A stretch of 64,000 nucleotides of DNA from Rhyacophila brunnea (GCA_022495005.1 JAGYXB010001753.1:434001-498000); one strand, 5' to 3'; positions 35,004 through 46,754 are shown, numbered from the stretch's first letter. Notes: generated from the sequence alone by a model not told the origin. A program made the numbers and translations.

Positions 35004-37737
35004 TGTTCGTACCACTCTGTATATTTAATATAAACGTAATAAATTATTAATAACCTAAATCAATTCAAGACTAACCAAGAATAAATTATGATGAATAAGA
35101 AAACGCCTTATAAACCGAAACTTATTTTCATATAACAAATTACTATTATGTAACGTTTTCCTAGATTAGACATGACCCTAAAGGTTGGAGTAATGCCAGA
35201 AATATTCAATAAGTAATTACTCTCGTCACTCCGGAAAATGAACAACGTTAAAACCTCAAAAACTCATTAAGTACCTACTATGTAGATCTAATTACAGTAT
35301 GAATAAATAAGGAATGCTAAGCATGCATTGTAAAGCAGGGTCTCGGAACCTGTGGTCCACGAATCCCAGGAGAGTTTCTAAAATAGGTCAGGGGGTTTAT
35401 TGTTGAGAATAAACATTCATATTGAATAACCTAAGTAAATATTACAAAACTTGAAGCGTAATATTTCAAATAATAAGCCTGATATTTACCCAAAGTATAC
35501 TTAATTAGGAAACTTTGTTGTTTTATTTATTTTGTTAAATTACTTACTATATTATGCAAGTACTTAACATTTGACGTGTTTATAATAAATTGACTACGGC
35601 GTGGAATAAAACACTAAGTCAATAATGTTAACTTTTTAGGAGAATGAAAAAAGTTTAATAAATGTGTAGCAATAATCGTTTAATATAAATGAAATAATAT
35701 TAATATTTTTAACAAATACAGCATTTTTTTGGTAATATTTCATCATATTTGATAAAAATGACATAGTTATTTACTGATACTATAATATTATTATATTGTA
35801 TATCAATGGTATCCAATGAAATTTACTCATAACCATGATGTTGGAAAAATTCATAAAGGTTCACTCATTTCTACCATTAAGTACCCGAACTATAGAATTT
35901 TTTCTTTGGTAAATAAAACTATGTTCAGTTACGTCATTTGGTAGACAAAAGTTATAATTAACGTTTTTCTCACACGGTAGTAAACGACACATCCAAATTT
36001 TACATTACCTAATTATGCATATAATGGCGTTAGATAAATACAGTTAGAATTTAACTATATTTTTCTAATGCCATTATTTATACAATATACCATTACACAT
36101 AGTAAATACACGATATTATTGCATAATATTATGTTGTCGAGTATTTCTGGGCATGCTCTGCATCAATTTAGTATCAATGAAATGTATGATGTAGGCTTAT
36201 ATAACATTTGGTTATCATTTGATAATACCAAGTTGGTATTATTCACCACAATAATATAATATTATAAAGATTGTTGTAAGACACATTTTAAGTATCATTA
36301 AATAAACCTATACCTACTCAACTTTATTTAAAGTAAATAAAATTTCAAATATATTTATCCAATTTATATGCCATTTTCAAAATATTACATTTAGATTTGG
36401 TAAGCTATTATAATCATACCATATTACTCGTAGCATCAAGTCCAGTAGATTTGACAGAAATTAAGTCGGAGCGGTGACAAGCAAGAGAAAGTGATGCAAT
36501 ATAATTGCTGTACAGTTGGGAATAGAAATCTTAACAATACTTAAATTACCGTTAGTAATTAATGCGTATTTAAGGTTAAATTGTTCCACTGAGCTTTTAA
36601 AAATGACATTGACCACGTTATCTATACAATATAATGAACCTACTGTTTTAAAAAATATATATATAATGTACCTACTTAATGTGATGTTAGTGTTTTTTCT
36701 ACAATACGTATATTATAAAACACACCAAATCAACAAAGGATTATATTATTCACTGTCGAATAGAAACATAACTTTCCACCATGAAGTATGACATGCAATT
36801 TTGATTTTTAGTTGTTTTTTGATGAATGTTATTTTTTTATGAAACATTTGTTAAAAAAAAACCTAATAAAACTATCTTGACAGTGATATGAGAATATTTA
36901 AAATAAAATTACCGAGATTATATAGCCCTACGCGAGATGGATTGCTTTGGTTTCAATTCAGCCTGCGAACCGCGTAAATCGCTCGGTCCTCTTGAAAATG
37001 TTAGTACATTTTTTTTTCTTCATAAAAATGGAGAGTAAAACACTTTGGTCGCATATACTCTATTTTTGTTTGGATGCCACGCAGAGCTTTTTGCTACTTT
37101 CCCATTGTAGCTTATAATATTTTTTTCATTTAAAGGTCAGTTTACTTAGTAAATACATTTCTGAAAGGTAGTTGCTATTACTTTTGCATCAGCTGACGAT
37201 AAATAATTAAAATTTTTGAAGAATTTTTCGGTATATTCTTGGGAAAGCTTTACGTTTTCTGGAAAGTATGTCTGTAATAGGCCCCCTTACCGCAAATCTC
37301 TTGGAAAACAATTCGTAATTAACTTTCTCGAAATTTCTGGGGTAATCATGATCACGGGGTTCTCAGGTAATAGACTAATTTGTAAGTTAAACAAAGGCAG
37401 GGGATCAAGATGTGCGCAAACATTAGTCTGAGTGTATTGAACTTTTAATATTAATTTGTTTGCATGCAAAATAGGTTACTTGTATAACCGATCTTAAGAT
37501 TGGTTCAGATTACGCTAGTATTTAGTCGAGACGTGTCGAGACATTTTGTGACTTAACATATATGAAGAGACAAATTTAGTCGAGTTAATCTAATAGCGCT
37601 TGAACGCGTGCATGAAATTACTATTGGCAATAGTGCTTATTTCAAACTATTATGACAATAACTGCTTACACATAAAAGTGCTGATTGTCTCTCCAATCTC
37701 ATTCTTCAGGAGTAAGCGAGATGCGATGTTGTCATTT
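35004..37737. other. AT-rich DNA with one possible hAT end
   Basis: GCAGGGTCTCGGAACCTGTG then GTCCACGAATCCC at 35,336-35,368 resembles a hAT terminus of the CAGTGGTTCTCAAAC type, but no partner end is seen. Otherwise unassigned. The 91-codon frame at 36,516-36,791 (+) is AT-rich and motif-free. Confidence 0.4.
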
Positions 37738-37842
37738 TGGTACTATTTGACAAGACGTATTGAAAATCGGTTAACGTCAAAATGAGTAATTCGTTTTTTT
37801 ACCGGCAGGTTCGCCATTATTGTTTTACTGCGCAGGTAATCG
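37738..37842. repeat. Fragment of the MITE family found at 3,946-4,334
   Basis: TACTATTTGACAAGACG, TTTTTTACCGGCAGGTT and TGTTTTACTGCGCAGG match the centre of the 4-kb element in the same order. The terminal repeats are not found here. Confidence 0.6.
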
Positions 37843-37870
37843 CTATGTTCTTTCTCCATTTATTCTAATA

Positions 37871-37875
37871 TAGCT
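37871..37875. repeat. 5-bp target site duplication, left copy
   Basis: TAGCT, repeated at 38,366-38,370. Confidence 0.7.
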
Positions 37876-38365
37876 TTAGGAATTGATGAAGTGTGTGGAA
37901 ATAAAGTCGTAATTGCTTGGATGTTTCGAGTGAGATTTTATTTATCGATACAAGAATAAATACATACAATGATAAATATGACAGAGTAATGTTATTGTCG
38001 CGGATACGGATGTACTAATAAAATTAACTATATTATTGAGTTGACCGCAGGCTGGCGATGTACCGAGATGGTAATATAACCGAGAGACTGGACTCAAATG
38101 GAATGACGATTGACTATGTCGAGTGACTGGACTTGAGATGAGTAGTGAGCCGAGTCATGGACTCGTGGTGAGTACCGAGTTATGGGTTGCCCTTACTATT
38201 TATTTATTATATAAATGCAGTCCATATATTCTAAGAGACAGCAATTAAACAAATCTAGGTTATGATTGAGGAAATGCTGACCATTACTTCAGTCTTATTT
38301 TGTTTTGACAAAACAACATACATAAGTGTGTCACCCTTGTAATGCTGAGTGGTATGATTGCTACA
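37876..38365. mobile_element. Solo-LTR-like element, copy 3
   Basis: 490 bp, starts TTAGGAATTG and ends GATTGCTACA, flanked exactly by TAGCT. Colinear with 14,311-14,776 and more weakly with 1,549-2,013. It carries a partial internal repeat of GAGT(C/A)ATGG-type units near 38,130-38,185 that makes it longer. No open frame, no inverted repeats, no internal retrotransposon region nearby. Confidence 0.78.
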
Positions 38366-38370
38366 TAGCT
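38366..38370. repeat. 5-bp target site duplication, right copy
   Basis: TAGCT, identical to 37,871-37,875. Confidence 0.7.
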
Positions 38371-39379
38371 ATTGCAAATAATTAATGAATTAATGTATTG
38401 ATTTTTACTTTATGTTGTACTCTGTTTATCTTGACTGCCGCTCACTAATGTACATTTTTCAGTTACTAAACTATTTAGTGGTAAATAAATTAAATTAAAG
38501 AACACAGAACAGATTAATAAGATAGAAATGTGAAATTACCCAAGGGTTTCAAGGCTGTGAAACTCGAGGAACATAAAACCGACTGCCTTTAAATATTGAA
38601 TACGCAATTAGTTGAAATGACGAACTTTAATGCATATTACGATATAGATGTAACTATTGAAAATAACATATTTTTACCTGTATTTATCCCATATTTTGCC
38701 ACACTCGCCACACCTCCCACGAATAACCACGAAAAAAGCGTTTCAATTCTCTTGAATATCTTAGCTTTTTACATCAATTTATTTCAATTATCCCCCTTTC
38801 AACACAAAATTGTTTTCAATTTTCGATTGAAACGATGCCAAACAAAATTAAACCCTATTTATTTGGCCAAAACTTTGGCCAACTTAAGACCCTTAATAAT
38901 AAATACTTTCTTTTTGTTTTAAAAGCTGACTTTTAAAGTAGAAATAAGCCTAATTTTGAATAATACAAGAGAAGGCTCCGAAAGATTACAAACAGCCAAT
39001 TTAATATAAAGCCAGTCTATTTTATATTTAACCTTAAATTGACAATACAGAGAGACTCAAATATTGTGCACCAGAATTATTTACAAGAACTCAATTCCAA
39101 TCATAATAAAGTAAAAAAATCATTTTTTAAAAGTGTATTTATTATAATTAGGCATTGTAACCTCACGACTTTGGGGCTACTTTCCATGGATGGCAGAAAG
39201 CTCTAATTTGGAATTTCCTTATATATTTAACGGTGAGAATGATATTAATTGATTCATTTTCAGTCGAGATCGAACAAAATGTATTATTTTACAAGTTAAT
39301 TACACTCATTAAAAAAGTGTGCTCGGGGTCTAAATGAATAATTTACCTCGCCAAGCATGACACAATTGCGTTTATTAAT
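38371..39379. other. Mostly unassigned; one 108-codon open frame of unknown meaning
   Basis: The plus frame 38,596-38,922 is the longest open frame outside retroelement relics. It starts MNTQLVEMTNFNAYYDIDVT and ends LIINTFFLF. It has no domain, signal peptide or repeat match that I recognise. Its composition (N, I, L, F) is what AT-rich DNA gives by chance. I see no splice-site or codon-bias argument for it. Confidence 0.35.
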
Positions 39380-39700
39380 TCTTCTTCTTATTGTGCCAAC
39401 CCCTAGCGGAGGTCGGCCATCATCAAGGAGATCTTAGATTTGTCGTCTGCTACCCGGGTACCAATCACGGAGGTTCTTAAGCCACGAAATGCGGCGCCGT
39501 CCTCTGCTACGCTTTCCATTTATCTTTCCTTGAATGACAAGTTGGGAATGCTGTACTTTTGTCCTCTCACAATGTGGCCGAGGTACTGTTGTAGTTTCCT
39601 GGTTTTGATACTGCGTAGAACTTTTCGGTTCTTCCCCATTTTTTAAACAATATATTATGATGACAATAGTAATAGGGGACGGCACTAGGCTAACTATTTT
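39380..39700 (-). pseudogene. RTE-like non-LTR retrotransposon, RT C-terminal relic
   Basis: The minus strand reads KVQHSQLVIQGKINGKRSRG, then RRRISWLKNLRDW, with DLLDDGRPPLGVGTI following a stop. This is the typical tail of RTE-type and related elements, where a GK(I/V).GKR.RGRRR.SWLKNLR.W block lies between the RT domain and the C-terminus. Upstream on the same strand SSTQYQNQETTTVPRPHCER is partly out of frame; another phase gives a better ancestral reading (CGHIVRGQ). The block is GC-richer than its flanks and is truncated at both ends. Confidence 0.8.
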
Positions 39701-39964
39701 AAGGTAGCTAGCGAAAAGGTTCGCCTGTAGTTTGCTTGGACGTAATATCTCAGAGTTTTTGCGTATTACTCCACTTGGCGAAAGTCGCAGAAAATTATAA
39801 ATTTATAAAATTAACCGTGCAAGGTCCAAGCTGAGTAATTATGTATGTTTATTAATATGTAGAATGTCACATCTTGTAAATTATTATTAGAATAAAATAA
39901 ATGGTTTATTAAAAATTGTTCAAGTAGACGTTATCACTAAATATTTGGAGAGAGCCGGGCGTCG
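39701..39964. other. No gene recognised
   Basis: AT-rich, unassigned. Confidence 0.4.
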
Positions 39965-40065
39965 ATATAGTAATTCATTGATTTAAAACACAAAAACCGA
40001 TAGTCAAAAATAACGCAAAGTATTTCATGTAGGACCTACTTGTTTAAATCATAGTAATTAAGTAG
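39965..40065. repeat. Single arm of the family-W inverted-repeat element
   Basis: TTCATTGATTTAAAACACAA, AACCGATAGTCAAAAATAAC and CATGTAGGACCTACTTGTTT match the right arm at 19,330-19,408. No opposite arm was found nearby, so this is a solo end or a deleted element. Confidence 0.65.
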
Positions 40066-40696
40066 AATACCCGTAGCTTAATTGATTAATGCATATTGGC
40101 GCGATACTAAATTTTAAATGTAATTTTTCTAGTGGGTATAATATGTCTGAGGTGTTTTCATGTTATTTATGTTCAATTGGGAATATTGTTTATTCAAACT
40201 CTAATTTTGAAAAGACCTGAATAATTTCCCTAATGTATTTTCAGCATTCTTCGGCAGCACGTTATTTTTGGTTTGGTACTCGATCTATAAAACATATGTT
40301 AACCTGACGGTTGAAGTATGCACTTCAAGTGGCGGTTTAATGTTATCGAATCCTGAAACGTAGCAAAGCTGACACAAAATACGAAGAACAAATCGACATC
40401 ATAATATTATCTCTTATATTTTATTTTTGCTGTTAATAGACGATTCCATCTGTAAAATGAAGCTTTGCTCATCATATACTACATAAATACGTCGGTAGTA
40501 GAGTTAGACCCAGACGTCTGTTACAGTTAAGTTAGTGATGTCGTTTACCTTCATTGATCGATTTGACGCTTCATATAAAAATAAAATAACTTTCTTCTCG
40601 TTGGAACCTAAACATATGCACAATTAAATCATTGTTTTCGTGTGGAAATTTAAATTCTCACTTAGTATTAAATAATTTATAAGTATTAAATATAAC
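40066..40696. other. No gene recognised
   Basis: AT-rich, unassigned. Confidence 0.45.
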
Positions 40697-41010
40697 GCGA
40701 AAGAACAAAAAGAGGAATGAGTGGATAAGGAAACAGACAAGGGTTTGCGATGTAATAGAGTTCACTAAAGGCCTCAAATGGAAATGCGCTGGAACATAGC
40801 TCAAAGAAGGGACAATCTTTTGACAAATTTAGTCATCCAGTGGTACCCAAGAGGTACAAAACGTCCGCGTAGACCTAGAGACCGCTGGATCAATGACAAT
40901 ATGATAAAATTCTGCTGATGCAACGCAACGCACAGGACCGAGAGAAGTGGAATCAGCTTGGATAGGCCTTCATCCAGCAGTGGATAGATTTAGGGTGACG
41001 GTAATGATGA
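40697..41010 (+). pseudogene. RTE-like non-LTR retrotransposon 3' end
   Basis: Plus-strand reading across one or two frameshifts: RKNKKRNEWIRKQTRVCDVI, EFTKGLKWKCAGT, LVIQWYPRGTKRPRRPRDRW and HRTERSGISLDRPSSSSG in a shifted frame. This is the C-terminal tail seen in many insect RTE elements (R..VCDVI.....LKW.WAGH....W.PR..KR..GRP..RW). It ends with GGCCTTCATCCAGCAGTGGA and a GGTGACGGTAATGATGA tail. The copies at 13,222-13,490 and 62,848-63,130 match it closely. It is 5'-truncated at about 40,697 and has frameshifts. Confidence 0.88.
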
Positions 41011-42044
41011 AATATATATTTTAATAGTACCCACAATTCACGAACGTCTATTTATTTTCAAATTTCATTCGATTGCGTAGTGCCCAGTTGTCCCGGCGCC
41101 GAATCGTTCTAGATCCGGTGCAGGTGATGGGTTTGGAGGGTCTATATTTGTGTTGCCCGAACAGTGTATTATAGTTACATATATTTTTTTTTAGTTTTTA
41201 AATTATAAATACTTAAAAACTAACATCGCCAGCATTTTTTATTAATTTTCTTTTCCACTCTGTATTTCATCAGCCATAATTCCACTACAGTAGCCACCTT
41301 AAGCCTTTCAGAAAACTTTTTAGCGGTCTCTTATTTGACAAAGTTATACGTTTTGTATGAAAACTAGTTTAAAAGGTAATATTAATGCTTTATATCACCT
41401 CACGCTGCTGTACTATGTCTGGAATTTCATATAAGACAATAACTTTGAAAGCTAGCAAGTACCTACCTAGTTGTCACATATAATATTATTGTTTTGTCTC
41501 TCGCAAGTATGGGGATTTTTTAATGAGATAGAATTTATAACCATTATCATAATTTAAAGCAGTTGTTGTCTATAAAACAATACAATAAAGTTTCACATAC
41601 ATACTCTCGAAATATACGTAATATATTATGTACATCAAAAAGAGTATAATATAATAATATTAATTATAATGTACCTTTCAGTTTTGCCAACTTTAATAAA
41701 AAAAATATTACAGACATAGCGGTTTGGTAAACGATAATAAACGATTTTACAAGGTCAGATTCCTGACAAACATAAAATTATTACATACTTAATTACATAC
41801 TGAGGTTAGCAAGATGGTTAAATATTCTCACTAGCCCCCAAACAAACAAAATAGTGTAGAAAACATTATCAAAGAAGTCTACATTCTAGCTTAGTTACGG
41901 GCAAACACAAAACAGATTATTAATATAGACATGGGAAAGTTAGTCACAGTGGACGAAAGCTTTGAAACTAATATCGGTTTATGATTAAATAACGGCCAAG
42001 GCATAAAACGCAAATAGAAAATCAAAATTTAATGATATTAATAC
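41011..42044. other. No gene recognised
   Basis: A short GC-richer patch at 41,085-41,170 (TTGTCCCGGCGCCGAATCGT; GATGGGTTTGGAGGGTC) may be a scrap related to family N. Otherwise AT-rich. Confidence 0.4.
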
Positions 42045-42165
42045 TATCGACCGAAGGCTGAATTTAAATTCTAATGGATTTAAGTTTGTGAGTCGTTTTT
42101 TTCGACCGGGGTTTCGCCTTTCGGCATCTTCAGGCACTATGTGCACTCACCAAAAGGTGAATACA
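42045..42165 (-). repeat. Recurrent repeat (family R) with hammerhead-like core
   Basis: The minus strand has CACATAGTGCCTGAAGATGC followed by CGAAAGGCGAAACCCCGGTC. The same block occurs at 52,085-52,215 (-) and 53,262-53,365 (+). CTGAAGA, a GCC-GAAA-GGC hairpin and GAAA are in the order of a hammerhead ribozyme core, followed by a C/G palindrome and GTC. One extra base (T) sits between CTGAAGA and the hairpin. The motif order is seen; ribozyme activity is only a hypothesis. Confidence 0.6.
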
Positions 42166-43294
42166 GACTGACAATAAATACAATTAATTCTCACGTATAT
42201 AACAAATAAATACAATAAAGTATGTAAAAAATTATCACTAACCTAAGTCAAGGATCACAATAAAAATATTATAACAATCAAATTATGAATAGTCGAAATG
42301 TTGTAAAAAACCCCTATCACTAATTTATAATACAATCAATAGTTGTATAGTATATAAAAATATATTCGGAAAATAAGTTAAAATCATCTGATTTTCCATT
42401 CTCTTTCACAATATTCTATTCGGAGCCTTCCCATATTCTGTTGTATTATACCGTAATGAATATTCTATCGGGTAATAATCAGAGAAGCATTATTCGCTTA
42501 GCGAACGATTAGCGAATACCACAGTAGTGTAATAATAATAATCGTTACTTGTAATCGTAACATTAATTATTATAATAATGCTTATAGAACTGCTCTAATA
42601 GAATTAGTGCTCTACCGAAAGTGGAGGTAATTTTTTATTTTTAATTCCTTAGTAGGATAATCCCAGCATGCATTTATTTCTCAATGCCTCACCAGGCTAT
42701 TTTTAGTTTATATCCCTCTAATTTATGTTTCTACACCCTGGTAAGGCGAAGTTCCTTGTATAAATAGGAAATCGTGACTTAAGTGTTTGAACCTGTAGTT
42801 TATCAAAAAATGGATGTTGCTTTTTCAATGTGCATTTTAACCTTAGAGTCAGAGATACGTATCTCATTTTCATTACTTTTCATGGAAGCTCAAACTATGT
42901 TTGTTTTCGTGATTTTTTATGTCTCTTTCTCACTTAAAGTAATCTGTTGTTTTATATTGAGTACCAAAAAATTAAGATAGATAATCCTAAGAAGCAATTT
43001 TATCGAGTGCAAGGACACAATATATTGAGAAAATGACTTACAACTATTACTCTCAAAAAGTCTACTAATATATCCAGCACTCTATGAATGTGTATATGGT
43101 CCACTTTAGAGCAAATGTGGGAATTTTCATTTTTAGTATTACTGAAGGTACACATTTCGCACGAATATGTGACACACTTAACGTTTTAGACTGAATGGGA
43201 CATTATTTTTCCATCCAAAAGTAATCTAGCCCAAGTTAATTATGCAAACAATTTCATTATACAGTAGTTTAATTCATTTTTTCATTCATTCAAT
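42166..43294. other. AT-rich DNA, nothing recognised
   Basis: A 65-codon frame at 42,783-42,980 (+) is hydrophobic but has no motif. Confidence 0.45.
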
Positions 43295-44135
43295 TCATTT
43301 ATTTTTTTAACATATTGTGGACATTACAAATTATAAGTTTAAGACGTTCACAACATGACATTTAGAAACAAAGATATATACATATAACAGTATTACATAA
43401 AGAAAGAGATATATCAGTAGATGAATTAGATAGGTACAAGGAAGTACACCGGATGAGTTAAGCAGACCCTATTTTAAGAATTTATAAAACAACATCCACC
43501 TAAACTCATTCTCACGTAGGTGGAATATATCAACACCCGAAGCAATTTCGTTGAACATAGTTATCACTCTCCCAATTGGTATTACCAGTGGCAGGTTGGT
43601 TCTGCACCTTGGGAGAATAAACAACTGATGGTCTCTATTTCTAAGATAGTTATCAGGGACACACAGATCAAGACTGCCCAGAATGGCAGAGTTCTCATTT
43701 ATACCTTGTATAAGTCGAAAAAAATACGTAGCTTAATAAAGATTTCTTCTAAATTGCAGACTGCAGTATGTAAGCATGTCTAAGAGAAAGTCAGTTGGAT
43801 AAAGCCACGGATAGTATCCATACAACCTCAAGTAAAGGAGTCTCAAGAATTTCTTCTGTACCCTCTCCACCATAAGGCCATACTTCAACTGGTGCGGTGC
43901 CCAAACAATAGACCCACTCTCAAGTCTGCTTCGAACTAAAGAATTAAATAAAAGTTTTAATACCGTAACATCTGAAAAGACCCGGGAAGTACGCATGACG
44001 AAGCCCAACATTTTAAGCGCTTTGTTACATATGGTAACTATATGGCTAATAAATGTCAGTTTACTCTCAAACGTAATGCCAAGATCCCTTACAGATGATA
44101 TTCGTGACAGAACTCTGCCATGCATCGAGTATTGG
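43295..44135 (-). mobile_element. Jockey-like non-LTR retrotransposon (family A), best 3' end in the window
   Basis: Runs from the A-rich 3' end (inverse, TTCATTTATTTTTTTAACAT at 43,295) through the 3' UTR and into the RT C-terminal coding part to about 44,135, where it is 5'-truncated. Related copies: 9,877-10,053, 26,430-27,008, 31,524-31,860 and 32,037-32,500. Confidence 0.88.
43499..44125 (-). pseudogene. Reverse-transcriptase C-terminal region of family A
   Basis: The minus frame from 44,125 begins RISSVRDLGITFESKLTFIS and continues KALKMLGFVMRTSRVFSD, LVRSRLESGSIVWAP and VERVQKKFLRLLYLR. This is the thumb-like region that follows the YADD box in jockey/CR1-type RTs (V.DLGV..D..L.F..H; LGF..R; LY..LVRS.LEY.S.VW.P; L..VQ..F.R). 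The 130-codon frame stops at 43,733; LATYFFRLIRGINENS in the next segment continues it to about 43,499 after a stop. The catalytic domain and endonuclease are absent. It is the least decayed protein-coding remnant in the window. Confidence 0.88.
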
Positions 44136-44298
44136 AAAAATCTATCTATTCACATGTATTTCGATTGACCCCGACTGATGATGATGATGGCAATAATCAT
44201 TTTAGATGTACAAACATGAATAAACTTATAAAACTTGGTACGTTGGAGCTAAAAACTAGGGTAGTAGTGCAAATTTAAGACAAGTGTATAACGTCTGG
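44136..44298. other. No gene recognised
   Basis: Includes GACTGATGATGATGATGGCA at 44,174, an ATG-rich run like the tails of the RTE family here, but without attached element sequence. Confidence 0.35.
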
Positions 44299-44307
44299 AA
44301 CATATTA
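44299..44307. repeat. Target site duplication, left copy (SINE family 2)
   Basis: AACATATTA, repeated at 44,509-44,517. Confidence 0.6.
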
Positions 44308-44508
44308 AAATTCTAGTGATACTGTAGTGGTCAAGTACGCAAAGTACTAGACTCTCGGGGTTCGATATCCGGTGAGGTCACAGAATATTTATGTGGTTTT
44401 CTCAAAGCCTGGGTATTTATGTGATCATTTCAATTTGACCACTATTTTATTACACTACTGTCATTGGAACTCACGGCCTATTGTAGTGTTAAAAGAAGAA
44501 TATCATAA
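44308..44508 (+). mobile_element. tRNA-derived SINE family 2, complete copy
   Basis: The head TGTAGTGGTCAAGTACGCAA resembles an A box (TAGTGGTCAAG); GGGGTTCGATATCCGGTGAG is the B box. The body has AAGCCTGGGTATTTATGTGA and the end TTGTAGTGTTAAAAG. Flanked by a 9-bp AT-rich duplication, AACATATTA. About 200 bp. Confidence 0.8.
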
Positions 44509-44517
44509 AACATATTA
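44509..44517. repeat. Target site duplication, right copy (SINE family 2)
   Basis: AACATATTA, identical to 44,299-44,307. Confidence 0.6.
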
Positions 44518-44734
44518 TTAAACCTTAACCATTGGTACGTATAACGTCTTGGTCAACTTAGTACCCAGCGTTAACGTTTATATTGGCAGATCTAAAGGCA
44601 ATACAAAATTGACGACTAATTGACAATAGAATTTCTTAAATTTCAGACTAAAATATTTTGTGAGAAGAAGTTAAAAAAGCTCTTGATACTGATTCTGAAT
44701 GGAATATTGTTAACTCTTGACCTAATTTAAAATC

Positions 44735-44815
44735 CTGTTGCTATGGACTAAAAAGCGTGGAATTAGCTAGGAAAGGCCTTCGCCCAGCAATGAATCGACC
44801 CTGGCTATTAATTAT
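44735..44815 (+). repeat. RTE-like retrotransposon extreme 3' end
   Basis: AGCGTGGAATTAGCTAGGAA then AGGCCTTCGCCCAGCAATGA and ATCGACCCTGGCTATTAATT. These match the last 70-80 bp of the RTE copies at 13.2, 40.9 and 62.9 kb, showing a very short insertion. Confidence 0.7.
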
Positions 44816-45694
44816 GATACATAAACAATCACATTGATTGAGCAAAAAGAAATACATCAACATTACAATCAGTTTAATAAACGAAAGACAAGGTAAGCAC
44901 TCAGCATAAAAAGATGATAAATCGTACTACCTATTTGTGTGCCTGAATGGACCTGTCAATAAATGAGTCATTTGAACGTGAATGAATTCTCGACGTTGAC
45001 AAATGCGTTGAAAGTTTGATTTATAAAAATCACCGTGAAATGATTCGTGTCGATCTTATTTCGCTGTGTTAAAAATATGCTTCCATTATATCATTAATGC
45101 CAGCTACATTATACCCCAATCAAATCCTACTTAATGATCCACACATGATCCAGTCATCACACCGCTACTAAATCAACTCGCCTAATATCACCGAAATGGA
45201 GTTAGCCTCCACAATTAATGGCTTTCGAGCTTATAAACCTGACGAAATGTGCCGGATATAAAGTACTAAATGACATTGACGTGCATAGATATGAGTGATG
45301 GGTCGGGATGAGTGCCTAATCTATGCATGCGGGTTGTCAATATGATAATGATTTAAGTATTATGATTATATTGAAATCATTATTTGAATAATTATTTGAG
45401 TTATTTTTACGTAAAACAACGTCTTTCTATTCGGTAAAGTAGATCTCGAAAGGGTTTTTTTTAATCGGGATACTAAAGGATAGGTAACTAAAATAACTAT
45501 ATATAAAACTGTTATGTGCCTAGTATTAACGTATGAAACAAAACGCTGAGCACTCAGTAAACCCGGTGCAGTTTCACATCTGGATTCTTTATTATTATAT
45601 ACAATTACCATTATAATTGATATGGAAACAGAAATCAGAAGACAAATACGGAGAGCCAACAAGTGTTGTTTATTTGGAGTCTGTAAATATCTGC
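44816..45694. other. No gene recognised
   Basis: The 98-codon minus frame 45,366-45,662 starts MLALRICLLISVSISIIMVI, a hydrophobic stretch like a membrane segment, but shows no family motif and no supporting context. I treat it as a chance frame. Confidence 0.4.
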
Positions 45695-46090
45695 AACATT
45701 GTTATCACCAGTTCTCTCATATGGATTAGAATGTTAGATCAACAGCAACAAGTCTGAAAGCGGTCTTCTGATATTCGAACGAAAGATCTTGAAAGTGATA
45801 TTTGAGGCATATAATGAAGATATATTATGGCGCATACGTGATGTCGTGAATACGTGAAAATGTGGTGATCATTTTCAACAAATGCACCTGGGCTGACCAG
45901 TCTTTGATGCAAAGTCTACTGGACGAAATAGTATTGGGAAACCCGAATTTCAATGTTTAAATGGCGTGTATCAGGATGCAGGAATATAATTCAGCATTGA
46001 AGGAGAATTGCCAAGGATAAATTGGACTCTTGAAGACGAATTGAGCGCTTCAAATGATGAAGATATTATGGTAGAGGAGATTTAGTCTTA
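45695..46090 (+). pseudogene. RTE-like non-LTR retrotransposon, RT C-terminal relic
   Basis: The plus strand, over several frames, reads LLIFERKILKVIFEAYNEDI followed by LWRIR, then later FKWRVSGCRNII and RRIAKDKLDS. The block L.(I/V)FERKILR.I.G......WR.R is the standard post-RT segment of RTE and related insect elements. Multiple stops and at least three frame changes show long decay. The upstream end (ITSSLIWIRMLDQQQQV) corresponds to the LPVLTYG-type segment that normally precedes it. No 3' tail remains. Confidence 0.65.
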
Positions 46091-46754
46091 ATTCTTTAAT
46101 TATTGATTTTGGATAGTGAAGAAATGAATATTTTGAATAATAATGTTCCACACTAATTTATTTTGAATTTAAAAATTGCTTTATAAATATTATAATCTAC
46201 ATTATTACCTACCGATATGCATGTATATATACCGTCTATTTAAAGATTATGTCAAAACAATCCAATAATTTTACATAATATAAGAAAAAGTGTAGTTTAA
46301 AACTTGGGTTCTCACTTCACTAAAACCAAAAACACTGTCTTTTTACTGAGCAGGTCAGTATAGTGGATAAGTGAAAATAATTATTTTACCCCATTCTTTA
46401 AAGTTTCAAAGACTCCACTGACTAACAAGCAACAGTGGTGACATCTATCACATGTGGCAAGCAATAAAGGAGTGATTAAGGACCGTCGCATTAATTGAGT
46501 GTAGAATACTACATCTAGTATAAAACCAGTTAATCCTATCATTAGTTACTACTTGTCTCATCCCCTTGGCGCTTTTCGATATATTTTTTTACATTACGTC
46601 GGTTTATATAGTATCGTATTAGGTAACTATAATGATGAAAACTACCTGTTGTGTGAAGGTTAACGTTTAAGAACCCAGAGGTGCTGTATGCAAATTGAAA
46701 ACCAGGATGAATAACCTGGTAATATTTTAGGAAAGACGTATTATATCATTATGC
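46091..46754. other. No gene recognised
   Basis: AT-rich, unassigned. Confidence 0.45.

Noticed and set aside
38596..38922. 108-codon open frame as a host gene
   Set aside because: AT-driven composition, no domain or signal peptide, no repeat or context support. Chance frames of this size are expected in DNA of this length, although AT richness makes stops common.
44174..44195. GATGATGATGATGG as the tail of another RTE insertion
   Set aside because: No RTE body precedes it; simple ATG-rich runs occur by chance or slippage.
45366..45662. 98-codon minus frame with a hydrophobic start as a small membrane protein
   Set aside because: No family motif, no second membrane segment, no context; hydrophobic residues are frequent in frames from T-rich DNA.
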